15,251 nt of DNA from Candidatus Kaiserbacteria bacterium (GCA_003561715.1 PWVU01000135.1:1-15251); one strand, 5' to 3'; numbered from the stretch's first letter, positions 5,681 to 11,560 are shown. The notes: generated from the letters alone by a model not told the origin. Program-made: numbers and translations.

Positions 5681-5701
5681 ATGTCGAAATGAAAATCAGG
5701 C

Positions 5702-6025
5702 TTACTCAAGCTCCGTGCCGCTTTTTACCGCCATACGCATACGCTTGCCGGTGTCGACGTTATGCATACGCTTGATACGTGTCGGCTTGCCGTCTTTCGG
5801 ATCGGCAACCATCACATTTGACACATGGATCGGTGCGGCTACTTCAATGATCTGACCACCGTCTCCTTGCTTGGTGCGTCGTGTTGCCTTCTGGTGCTTT
5901 TTCTTGACGTTCACGCCCTCGATGATGACCATTTCCTCACGTGGGAATGCACGCACGACCGTGCCCTTGACTCCTTTGTCTTTGCCGGCGATCACTATGA
6001 CGTTGTCTCCTTTTTTTATACGCAT
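5702..6025 (-). CDS. rplX: 50S ribosomal protein L24
   Basis: L24 is an early assembly protein at the exit-tunnel side of the 50S subunit. From the ATG at 6025 the protein is 107 aa and begins MRIKKGDNVIVIAGKDKGVKG, the KOW motif (about residues 5-31) typical of L24, followed by EGVNVKKKHQKAT and HVSNVMVADP. An upstream in-frame ATG at 6067 would add 14 residues not found in L24 (MQQNLTRKFVIVSN), so the KOW-proximal start is preferred. It follows rplN after an unusually long ~150-nt gap and precedes rplE by 21 nt. No Shine-Dalgarno is present. Confidence 0.96.
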   Translation of the reverse strand: MRIKKGDNVIVIAGKDKGVKGTVVRAFPREEMVIIEGVNVKKKHQKATRRTKQGDGGQIIEVAAPIHVSNVMVADPKDGKPTRIKRMHNVDTGKRMRMAVKSGTELE

Positions 6026-6175
6026 GTTAGAAACTATTACGAATTTCCGAGTTAGATTTTGTTGCACCCCCTACATGGATTCACGTTCGTGACCACCTTA
6101 TACTATATACGCTATTCTGTCCATAATCGTCCCGCGAGGGGTTAGTAAACACTAATTCGCTCTACTCATACCTGT
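6026..6175 (-). other. Intergenic gap rplN-rplX with small hairpins
   Basis: On the minus strand this gap contains TTAGT-GTTT-ACTAA, a GC-rich CCC...GGG pair just after it, and TCACG-AA-CGTGA. A TATAGTATAAG stretch (about 6103-6093) resembles a -10 box, with TGGACA 15 nt upstream of TATAAG as a poor -35. It may be a leader with a weak internal promoter for rplX-rplE. No sequence shared with the CCAGCAC elements was seen. Confidence 0.3.
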
Positions 6176-6547
6176 TTACAGCACCTCGGGCGCCAGTGAG
6201 GCTATCTTTTGGTATCCCGCCTCGGTTATTTCTCGGGGAATCGGTCCAAAAATACGATTCGCGCGCGGCTCTTTCTTATCTTTATCGACGATCACGACCG
6301 CGTTCTCATCGAATCGAATATATGAACCGTCTTTTCGTCGAAACGGCTGACACTGACGCACCACAATTGCGCGAAGAACGTCTTTTTTCTTCACCTGCTT
6401 GCGCGGCTCGGCAACTTGCACCGAAAGGACTACCAAGTCACCGATTCGCGCATAGCGTCGCTTGCTTGAACCGAGTACCTTGAACACACGTCCGACTTTT
6501 GCGCCGGTGTTGTCTGCAATCTTTACGATGGTCTGAGGTTGGATCAT
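6176..6547 (-). CDS. rplN: 50S ribosomal protein L14
   Basis: L14 binds 23S rRNA and forms intersubunit bridges with 16S rRNA. The ATG at 6547 gives 123 aa, the normal size, starting MIQPQTIVKIADNTGAKVGRV and including YARIGDLVVLSVQVA, RAIVVRQCQPFRRKDGSYIRFDENAVVIVD, and the C-terminal GPIPREITEAGYQKIASLAPEVL. The longer open frame to 6643 runs into the end of rpsQ and would add 32 unrelated residues, so it is rejected. Only 4 nt separate this start from the rpsQ stop, implying coupling. T is at -1 and there is no Shine-Dalgarno. Confidence 0.98.
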   Translation of the reverse strand: MIQPQTIVKIADNTGAKVGRVFKVLGSSKRRYARIGDLVVLSVQVAEPRKQVKKKDVLRAIVVRQCQPFRRKDGSYIRFDENAVVIVDKDKKEPRANRIFGPIPREITEAGYQKIASLAPEVL

Positions 6548-6551
6548 AGTA

Positions 6552-6794
6552 TTATACGAGTTTGAAGTGCTTGCGCTTCGAAACCGGGCGACATTCTTCG
6601 ATCTCCACTTTTTCGCCCACTTCTTTTTCCACACCCGGCGCATGCACCTGGTAGCGTTTGACCAATTTCTGGAATTTAAGGTATTTGGGGTGCTTGACGT
6701 ACCTGGTCACCGCAACCACCAGCGTATCTTGCATCTTGTTGGATACAACAACGCCGCTGAGCTTTTTTGGTTTTGTGTGAGTTGCGGGAGACAT
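6552..6794 (-). CDS. rpsQ: 30S ribosomal protein S17
   Basis: S17 is a primary 16S rRNA-binding protein of the 30S body. The 80-aa protein shows the OB-fold family pattern: KLSGVVVSNKMQDTLVVAV (about 11-29), then VKHPKYLKFQKLVKRYQVH, and the conserved GEKVEIEECRPVSKRKHFKLV. It follows rpmC after a 65-nt gap containing CCTAA-type repeats and precedes rplN by 4 nt. Start at 6794 is the only ATG consistent with the family length; C at -1, no Shine-Dalgarno. Confidence 0.98.
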   Translation of the reverse strand: MSPATHTKPKKLSGVVVSNKMQDTLVVAVTRYVKHPKYLKFQKLVKRYQVHAPGVEKEVGEKVEIEECRPVSKRKHFKLV

Positions 6795-6800
6795 GATAGG

Positions 6801-6838
6801 TCAGGAAGTTAGGACGTTAGGTTTTAGGATTAGGAAAG
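6801..6838. repeat. CCTAA-type short tandem motif, copy 2
   Basis: The gap between rpmC and rpsQ reads, on the minus strand, as CCTAATCCTAAAACCTAACGTCCTAACTT-like units. The 12-mer at 6810-6821 matches that at 61-72 exactly in reverse orientation. It lies directly before the rpsQ start and replaces any Shine-Dalgarno there. Confidence 0.4.
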
Positions 6839-6859
6839 AGAAAAATGAGAAATAGCAGA

Positions 6860-7078
6860 CTATGTAGTGGGTGCCGATGCCTTATGTGTACGTATGCGTC
6901 GGGCAGAAAGCTCGGTATTAATACGCGCAATATCTTTGCGCAACGCACGTCCCTCTCGCACGCCGCGAATCTGACTGCCGGCAATATTAAACCGAAACGC
7001 ACGAAGCGCTTCCGCTTTCTCGGCGCGCAAGTCGCGCAGTTCTTGGTCGGTCTTTTGTTGTAATTCGGACATGTTCAT
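6860..7078 (-). CDS. rpmC: 50S ribosomal protein L29
   Basis: L29 is a small helical-hairpin protein beside the peptide-exit tunnel, near the signal-recognition-particle docking site. From the ATG at 7078 the product is 72 aa and starts MNMSELQQKTDQELRDLRAEKAEALRAFRFN, matching the L29 pattern of an N-terminal SEL...EL...L..EK/...LRF helix; the C-terminal helix is RALRKDIARINTELSARR. A GTG at 7135, overlapping the rplP stop (TAGTG), would extend the frame by 19 residues that are unlike L29, so it is less likely. An ATG two codons downstream (7072) is also possible. T at -1. Confidence 0.93.
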   Translation of the reverse strand: MNMSELQQKTDQELRDLRAEKAEALRAFRFNIAGSQIRGVREGRALRKDIARINTELSARRIRTHKASAPTT

Positions 7079-7134
7079 AAGGACTTTTTGAGCTTCCCTG
7101 TTGTACCATACCGGCACAGACTTCGCAATCGGCA

Positions 7135-7560
7135 CTAGTCGCGCACTGTCACGCGCGTCTTGATCGGCAATTTCTTCGACGCCTTGACGATCGCGTTGCG
7201 CGCCACGTCTTCCGGCACACCATCGATCTCAAAGAGGATGCGTCCGGCAAAGATCTCGACTTCAAACCCTTGCGCGTCACCCTTTCCCTTACCCATACCT
7301 ACTTCAGCCGCTTTTTGGGTCCACGGACGATCGGGGAAAATGCGAATCCACGTGCGTCCGTTCTTGCCGATCGTGCGCGAAATAACGCGGCGAGCCGACT
7401 CGATCTGATTGGACCGAATACGCGCACCGGTAAGCGCTCGCATACCGTACGTACCAAAGGCGACGGTGGTGCCGCGTGTCGCCTGCTTGGTTGCAAGCTT
7501 CTCCGGATTAACACGTCCGCGCTGCCACTTTCGATATTTTACTTTCTTGGGAAATAGCAT
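7135..7560 (-). CDS. rplP: 50S ribosomal protein L16
   Basis: L16 lies beside the A site and is needed for tRNA accommodation and late 50S assembly. The 141 aa are standard: MLFPKKVKYRKWQRGR at the N-terminus, FGTYGMRALTGARIRSNQIESARRVISR in the middle (about 36-63), the WIRIFPDRPWTQKAAEVGMGKGKG segment that reaches toward the peptidyl-transferase centre, and FEIDGVPEDVARNAIVKASKKLP. It is 9 nt downstream of rpsC and before rpmC, the usual order. C at -1, no Shine-Dalgarno. Confidence 0.98.
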   Translation of the reverse strand: MLFPKKVKYRKWQRGRVNPEKLATKQATRGTTVAFGTYGMRALTGARIRSNQIESARRVISRTIGKNGRTWIRIFPDRPWTQKAAEVGMGKGKGDAQGFEVEIFAGRILFEIDGVPEDVARNAIVKASKKLPIKTRVTVRD

Positions 7561-7569
7561 GGTAGTAAT

Positions 7570-8265
7570 TTAGATATTGGTCTGCTCACGCTCGTGCGGC
7601 GCCTCGCCCTCAAAGATATCACCTTTATAGATCCACACCTTGATACCGATAAGACCATTGTAAGCAATATATGCTTCCGCTTGGGCGTACTCAACATCGG
7701 CGCGCAAGGTTTGAAGTGGAACGCGTCCTTTCTTGATCGACTCCTTACGGCTCATTTCTGCGCCACCGAGGCGACCCGCTACAAGAATGCGTACACCAAT
7801 GACATCACGATTCGCCATCACTTTCTCGACCGTCTGCTTCAGTACGCGACGAAACGGCATACGCTTTTCCAGGCTGTCGGCAACCATCTCCGCAACGATC
7901 GCCGCATTACCCTCCGGATTGCGCACTTCCTCTACATCAATCTTGATCTCTTGCATATCCGCAAGACCTTCGCGATGAAGCAGGCGATTAATGTCTTTCT
8001 TGAGCTTGATCGCACCCTCGCCGTTGCGTCCGATGACCACACCGGGGCGCGAGGTCTTGATGATGATGCGCATCACAGTATCTGAGCGCTCAATATCAAC
8101 ATCCGCAACAAACATGCCCTTAAGGCGCTTCTTGAGGTAATCACGTACCTTGGTATCAGCACGCAAAAAATTTCGATACTGTTCTTTGCTTTTGCCAAAC
8201 CATCGCGACTTCCATGGTCGGATGATACCAAGGCGCTGACTGTAGGGATGTGCGACGTGGGTCAT
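7570..8265 (-). CDS. rpsC: 30S ribosomal protein S3
   Basis: S3 forms part of the mRNA entry channel and helps unwind mRNA. The ATG at 8265 gives 231 aa starting MTHVAHPYSQRLGIIRPWKSRWFGKS, which matches the S3 N-terminus (..P.G.RLG...W.S.WF). A KH domain follows (about 38-115) with its G-x-x-G loop as IGRNGEGAIKLK, then the C-terminal S3 domain with LGGAEMSRKESIKKGRVPLQTLRADV and IGIKVWIYKGDIF. The open frame extends 11 codons further to a TTG at 8298, giving MSFLFHFYSFT, which is not S3-like. The 36-nt leader from rplV is pyrimidine-rich without a Shine-Dalgarno; T at -1. Confidence 0.97.
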   Translation of the reverse strand: MTHVAHPYSQRLGIIRPWKSRWFGKSKEQYRNFLRADTKVRDYLKKRLKGMFVADVDIERSDTVMRIIIKTSRPGVVIGRNGEGAIKLKKDINRLLHREGLADMQEIKIDVEEVRNPEGNAAIVAEMVADSLEKRMPFRRVLKQTVEKVMANRDVIGVRILVAGRLGGAEMSRKESIKKGRVPLQTLRADVEYAQAEAYIAYNGLIGIKVWIYKGDIFEGEAPHEREQTNI

Positions 8266-8301
8266 AGTAAAAGAGTAAAAATGAAAGAGAAAAGACAAAA
8301 A

Positions 8302-8736
8302 TTAGGCAGTTGTAGGTTCAGAATCATTTTTCTTCGAAGAGGCTTTCACCGACGAGGGCTTTTCAGTCTTTGCCGAGTCATCTGCCGCTACCTTTTGTGC
8401 CTTGGCAACCTTTGGGGCAAGCTCCACAAACACGTGACTTGATTCCTTGTTTATAAGCGATGCACGTCCACGCGCACGTGGCATGTAGCGCACAAAGGTA
8501 ATACCTTTGTTTACCGTAATACTGTGTATGACCAATTCGCTCTCGGGCGCTGTTTCCCCTTTTTGGCGCGCATTGGCAAGCGCCGACTGAATCAGTTTTT
8601 TAACCGGATCAGCCGCTTTCTTACTCACAAAATCAAGCTCGGTCAATGCAACATCGACCGTTTTGCCCTTGACCATATCGGTCACCGAACGGACTTTTCG
8701 TGGAGCCTGGCGGAAGTTTTTCAGTGTTGCATGCAT
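8302..8736 (-). CDS. rplV: 50S ribosomal protein L22, with C-terminal extension
   Basis: L22 lines the nascent-peptide exit tunnel with its beta-hairpin and contacts all 23S rRNA domains. The ATG at 8736 gives 144 aa beginning MHATLKNFRQAPRKVRSVTDMVKGK, the usual start; the hairpin lies in THSI..VNKGITFVRYMPRARGRA with the conserved MPRARGRAS. After about residue 110 there is a ~30-residue low-complexity tail rich in Lys, Ser, Ala and Asp that standard L22 lacks. The longer frame to a GTG at 8799 starts inside the CCAGCAC stem and adds 21 residues foreign to L22, so it is rejected. The gap to rpsS is ~195 nt and holds that structured element. Confidence 0.96.
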   Translation of the reverse strand: MHATLKNFRQAPRKVRSVTDMVKGKTVDVALTELDFVSKKAADPVKKLIQSALANARQKGETAPESELVIHSITVNKGITFVRYMPRARGRASLINKESSHVFVELAPKVAKAQKVAADDSAKTEKPSSVKASSKKNDSEPTTA

Positions 8737-8788
8737 GTCTTTGGTGCAGTTAACTTTTGAACGTGTGAAAACTGTTACGAGCTTTAGA

Positions 8789-8890
8789 TCCAGCACCACT
8801 TTTGCATTTGAAACTTGTTGCTCGTGTCATCCCAGGGGATGCTTTGAACCGTTTGTATGACTCAGGTTCAAGAGCAAAAGTGGTGCTGGA
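8789..8890 (-). ncRNA. CCAGCAC-family intergenic stem-loop, copy B (rpsS-rplV)
   Basis: Arms of 17 nt (8789-8805 TCCAGCACCACTTTTGC; 8874-8890 GCAAAAGTGGTGCTGGA) pair perfectly; the element is 102 nt, the same size as copy C. The loop on the minus strand contains two further hairpins: TTGAACC...GGTTCAA and CATCCC-CT-GGGATG. Flanks on both sides match copy C: a GTGAATTAG-containing 5' flank and a TCTAA 3' flank. It is transcribed between S19 and L22. A structured RNA (processing site, leader or protein-binding site) or a mobile palindromic repeat are the alternatives. Confidence 0.7.
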
Positions 8891-8931
8891 TAAGTTCAAA
8901 CTAATTCACGTCATTCATACGGTTTCACTTA

Positions 8932-9267
8932 TTATTTAGAAGCCGCCGCTTTTGCAGCCTTTGCCGCATCGATCTCTGCTTGCTTCTTCTTCATATCGAG
9001 CTCTTTCTGCATTTTACCGCCGTGACGAGTGAACTTCTTGGTCGGTGAGAATTCGCCCAATCGATGTCCGACCATTTCCTCAGTCGCCAAGACCGGAGTG
9101 TGGGTCTTACCATTGTGCACCCCAAAGGTGAATCCCACCATTTCAGGCGAAATGACACATGCGCGCGACCACGTCTTAATGACCTCCGATCCTTGCGGTT
9201 TTTTGCCCTCGATCTTTTTCAAGACGCGCGGGTCGACATATGGACCTTTTTTTAAGCTCCGTGACAT
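8932..9267 (-). CDS. rpsS: 30S ribosomal protein S19, with C-terminal Lys/Ala tail
   Basis: S19 sits in the 30S head, binds S13 and contacts the A-site tRNA. The 111-aa product starts MSRSLKKGPYVDPRVLKKI and contains TWSRACVISPEMVGFTFGVHNGKTH (about 33-57) and the signature MVGHRLGEFSPTKKFTRHGG (about 65-84). The last ~22 residues (KKKQAEIDAAKAAKAAASK) are a helical Lys/Ala extension beyond typical S19. Rather than following rplB it lies 2.3 kb away, after inserted genes, and has its own promoter at 9335-9307. TAATAA tandem stop. C at -1, no Shine-Dalgarno. Confidence 0.98.
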   Translation of the reverse strand: MSRSLKKGPYVDPRVLKKIEGKKPQGSEVIKTWSRACVISPEMVGFTFGVHNGKTHTPVLATEEMVGHRLGEFSPTKKFTRHGGKMQKELDMKKKQAEIDAAKAAKAAASK

Positions 9268-9277
9268 GTTCGGTAAG

Positions 9278-9297
9278 AAAAAAGCCCGATTTCGAGC
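9278..9297 (-). terminator. Short hairpin plus U6 before rpsS
   Basis: On the minus strand GCTCG-AAAT-CGGGC (5 bp, one G-U) is followed directly by TTTTTT. It lies after hepT and just inside the predicted rpsS transcript (start ~9300). It may stop hepT read-through or dampen rpsS expression; the stem is weak. Confidence 0.35.
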
Positions 9298-9306
9298 AGT
9301 GGTGCC

Positions 9307-9335
9307 AGTGTACGCGATGTTGCGGGAGATGTCAA
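9307..9335 (-). promoter_or_regulatory. Sigma-70-type promoter reading into rpsS-rplV-rpsC...
   Basis: Perfect -35 TTGACA at 9335-9330, 17-nt spacer, -10 TACACT at 9312-9307; predicted start near 9300, 33 nt before the S19 ATG. It overlaps the very end of hepT, so it lies at the junction between the inserted cargo and the ribosomal genes. It resembles the promoter before rpsZ in -35, spacing and placement. Confidence 0.68.
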
Positions 9336-9339
9336 ACGC

Positions 9340-9729
9340 TCATTGCTTGCTCGCATGCTTCACCGAGTCATAGAGCTGCTGGAAGTATTGTAACGACTTG
9401 GGGATGTTTCCGAACACATACTCGGCCACTTCTTCGTTATATGTGTGTGACGTGTAGTTTCTCAATTTGGTCAATTCCATCCAGAAATCATCGTGCTCGA
9501 TTAGCTCGTGCTTGAACGCGGCACGGAAACACGCACGTGGCGAGAGGCATTTTGTATTGTAGCGATCTTCAAGTACCGCTTTAGCGGCTTTCCACAACAA
9601 TTCAAATGCAATCTCAAAACGCTGGATCGCAGCATCTCGGACAATTGCGCTCTTCTCCATAGCAACAACTTCTTCGAGCAGTGCCAACGCCTTTTCGGTG
9701 TCTTCAAGTAGCGAGGTTATCTTTGTCAT
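9340..9729 (-). CDS. hepT: HepT-type HEPN toxin (HI0074-like)
   Basis: A 129-aa all-helical protein of the HEPN nucleotidyltransferase-substrate-binding (HI0074) family. The catalytic/modified motif R-x4-H-x-Y is present as RNYTSHTY: R90, H95 and Y97. In the type VII HepT/MntA system the R/H pair forms the RNase site of a HEPN dimer and the Tyr is AMPylated by MntA, which inactivates the toxin. The family hallmarks of one N-terminal long helix and AIQRFEIAFELLWKAAKAVLE (about 35-55) are also present. The ATG overlaps the mntA stop (ATGA), so the pair is translationally coupled. Its stop is immediately before the rpsS promoter. The activity is inferred from family knowledge. Confidence 0.9.
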   Translation of the reverse strand: MTKITSLLEDTEKALALLEEVVAMEKSAIVRDAAIQRFEIAFELLWKAAKAVLEDRYNTKCLSPRACFRAAFKHELIEHDDFWMELTKLRNYTSHTYNEEVAEYVFGNIPKSLQYFQQLYDSVKHASKQ

Positions 9730-10046
9730 AGATTCTGTGTAGTTAGATACTCTTTTGTATCACCAACAACCCTCTTAAACTTCTCCGGCAGGTGAAAAAA
9801 ATCAACAATGTCGATCGAATACAGTGTATCGAGCTCCTCAATATCTTCCTCAATTGCACTCATGATACCCCCGCCAACAGGCCTGGGTCCTTCTATGCCC
9901 ACATCAATATCTGAGCAATCACTATGTGTTCCAGCTACCCGCGAGCCGAAGATGAACACGTGATATCGCTCATCCGGAAGATGTTTTCTGACCGCACGCA
10001 TAATCTCTTGCTGTATCTCTGTTGCCGATTCATATTCCAAATGCAT
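9726..10046 (-). CDS. mntA: MntA-type minimal nucleotidyltransferase antitoxin
   Basis: A 106-aa minimal nucleotidyltransferase of the DNA polymerase beta superfamily. The G-S-x10-D-x-D motif is intact: G34-S35 in FIFGSRVAGT and D46-I-D48 in SDCSDIDVGIEG; a third acidic residue is likely in YSIDIVDFF (about 76-84). Members paired with HepT add AMP to the toxin's Tyr and act as antitoxin. The gene overlaps hepT by 4 nt and lies 86 nt after the preceding hypothetical gene, with a possible promoter TATAGT (10063-10058) 11 nt before the ATG. Antitoxin-first order matches known HepT/MntA loci. Confidence 0.9.
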   Translation of the reverse strand: MHLEYESATEIQQEIMRAVRKHLPDERYHVFIFGSRVAGTHSDCSDIDVGIEGPRPVGGGIMSAIEEDIEELDTLYSIDIVDFFHLPEKFKRVVGDTKEYLTTQNL

Positions 10047-10057
10047 ACCTGAATCGT

Positions 10058-10086
10058 ACTATACAAATTTCGCGCACGCCAGAAGA
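10058..10086 (-). promoter_or_regulatory. Weak candidate promoter for mntA-hepT
   Basis: TATAGT at 10063-10058 is a good -10; the -35 region (TCTTCT, 10086-10081) is poor. The -10 lies 11 nt before the mntA ATG, so the mRNA would have only a few leader nucleotides. Confidence 0.3.
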
Positions 10087-10132
10087 ACATTTCTCGCGTT
10101 CAATATCTCAGCATTACCAACCTGCGAATCGC

Positions 10133-10573
10133 TTAACTGCCTTTCTTCATTGCGATGTATAACTGACTTCGAGCCGAAGAGAAATTGTAATCATTAGAGA
10201 CGCGAGGATTATTCATAAAATGCCTAAGAACATTGTCCCACGCACGAGCGGCCTCTGGTGGAAGCATACTTCCATATTCGGCTAAATCCTTAATTTTATT
10301 AACTACCATTCTGTGTGATACCTGGATATCTCCAGGAATAGGTTCTCTAGCTAGTTCTTTTTGAAAGTAAGCATTCATTGCCGCTTCACCCTTTTGTACA
10401 TCTTCTTGCAACTGCCGTGCTATAAAAGGCAACTCTTGCGCTACAACACTGCCCTCGGGAGCACCGCTATTCAATATCTCACCTTGAGCGCTCAATGTTT
10501 CCGAGAGTATTCCTGAAAGTGACGTGCCAGAATTCGTCACCAACTCTTCTCCCTCTATTTGATTCGGAGCCAC
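10133..10573 (-). CDS. Hypothetical acidic protein, 146 aa
   Basis: I do not recognise this family. The product is mostly helical and soluble, with no signal peptide or membrane segment. The N-terminal ~40 residues are Ser/Gly/Glu-rich (EEL..NSGTSLSGILSETLSAQGEIL); the rest contains amphipathic helices (PFIARQLQEDVQKGEAAMNAYFQKEL; RMVVNKIKDLAEYG; EAARAWDNVLRHFMNN) and a basic end (YIAMKKGS). It starts with GTG, 13 nt after the stop of the 294-aa gene, with GAGG 11 nt upstream, so the two probably form an operon. Codon use looks AT-richer than the ribosomal genes. Coding status is supported by length and spacing only. Confidence 0.6.
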   Translation of the reverse strand: MAPNQIEGEELVTNSGTSLSGILSETLSAQGEILNSGAPEGSVVAQELPFIARQLQEDVQKGEAAMNAYFQKELAREPIPGDIQVSHRMVVNKIKDLAEYGSMLPPEAARAWDNVLRHFMNNPRVSNDYNFSSARSQLYIAMKKGS

Positions 10574-10586
10574 GGCTCTGTTCGCC

Positions 10587-11471
10587 TCAACCTGATGTAA
10601 ACTTCAAAACTGCACTACTGATCGGCGCTAGATCCGGTACATTTGTGTTTAATATACGATTTATCGCCTCAGTATCTCCTGCTTGCGCACGACGGAGCAC
10701 GTTCAGAATGTCAGAAACAGGACGCTGAGTTCCTGAAGCAGTCGGCAACGTCCTGTCAGGCTGCTCCTCCACATACTGATCGAGCACGCTAATCGTAGCC
10801 CCCAGCAAATCTGCTATGTTTGTGTAGGTCATCGCAACATCATGGAGCGCCTCACCAAGTTCTTCTCTGGTCATTTCAATTGACTCAGTAACTTCACCAG
10901 GTATCGTTTCCAGATCTGGCTTGCTTCCCCCATCCATCGCTTGCTCAGCCTCAGCCGACACGACACTTCCCTGATTTGCACGTAGCTGATCGATTATTTT
11001 TGCATAATACGGTTTTTCTAGGAACCACGGGGGTAATCGATCAAGTCCTTCTTCAGATATCACTCCGTCTTGAAAAGCTTTCTTCAGTTCCCTCGAAAGC
11101 GCATCTGTGTTGATTACTCCTGAAAATCCAGTATCAATCGATACAATCTCTGCTGAATCGATTTGCGCAAGCAACTCTGTCAAGGTTAAACTGCCTATTG
11201 CATCGGGGTCTAGAACCTTAGATTTTTCAGAACTCTCCTCCCCGGGATCTAATGGCCCTGCGGCTTCTGTAGGTCTAGGTGGAGAATCTGGAACTACGCC
11301 CGAACTTGCAGCATGCGCTTTTTCGGCTGCAGCGATTTCAACTGGATTAATGTCAAGTTCTTCTCCGATTTTTTTAAACCCAAACGGATCATCAGCACCG
11401 AATTCAGCCACTTCTCCTTCTGGAGGCAATTCGGAAATTTTATCGCCTTCAAGATTGTTTTTTTCGCTCAT
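10587..11471 (-). CDS. Hypothetical acidic protein, 294 aa
   Basis: I do not recognise this family. The N-terminal third (about 1-90) is Glu/Asp/Pro/Ser-rich and probably disordered; a central region carries DPDAIGSLTLTELLAQIDSAEIVSIDTGF and LSRELKKAFQDGVISEEGLDRLPPWFLEKPYY (about 120-155), and the C-terminal part is helical (REELGEALHDVAMTYTNIADLLGATISVLDQY; ILNVLRRAQAGDTEAINRIL). No signal peptide, membrane segment or cysteine is seen. It is the first gene of the cargo between L2 and S19, with a promoter-like TTTACT-17-TGCTATCAT (11508-11480) only 8 nt before its ATG, implying a leaderless mRNA. Followed closely by the 146-aa gene. Confidence 0.7.
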   Translation of the reverse strand: MSEKNNLEGDKISELPPEGEVAEFGADDPFGFKKIGEELDINPVEIAAAEKAHAASSGVVPDSPPRPTEAAGPLDPGEESSEKSKVLDPDAIGSLTLTELLAQIDSAEIVSIDTGFSGVINTDALSRELKKAFQDGVISEEGLDRLPPWFLEKPYYAKIIDQLRANQGSVVSAEAEQAMDGGSKPDLETIPGEVTESIEMTREELGEALHDVAMTYTNIADLLGATISVLDQYVEEQPDRTLPTASGTQRPVSDILNVLRRAQAGDTEAINRILNTNVPDLAPISSAVLKFTSG

Positions 11472-11479
11472 TGCATGCC

Positions 11480-11508
11480 ATGATAGCAGTGAATTTGTGG
11501 CAAGTAAA
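11480..11508 (-). promoter_or_regulatory. Promoter for the two-gene hypothetical operon
   Basis: -35 TTTACT (11508-11503), 17-nt spacer, extended -10 TGC-TATCAT (box 11485-11480). The box ends 8 nt before the ATG at 11471, so transcription should start at or within two nucleotides of the start codon. Confidence 0.5.
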
Positions 11509-11560
11509 TCAATTATTCACACACCTTCCATGGCAACACATTTTTAAGTCTTTGACTATA

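Noticed and set aside
6548..6643. 32-residue N-terminal extension of L14
   Set aside because: It overlaps the 3' end of rpsQ in another frame; L14 starts at MIQPQTIV in the family.
7594..8085. 163-aa plus-strand open frame opposite rpsC
   Set aside because: It is an antisense shadow of rpsC with no promoter or ribosome-binding site.
8737..8799. Extended L22 start at a GTG within the CCAGCAC stem
   Set aside because: It adds 21 residues unlike any L22 and reads through the structured element; the ATG at 8736 gives the standard N-terminus.
8789..8890. tRNA or tmRNA gene
   Set aside because: GGTTCAA in the loop recalls a T-arm, but there is no acceptor/anticodon arrangement or CCA-compatible fold.
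10061..10172. Alternative-frame tail after the 146-aa gene (ILNARNVLLACAKFV then stop)
   Set aside because: It has a protein-like look and might be a frameshifted extension, but there is no start codon or slippery site to support it.
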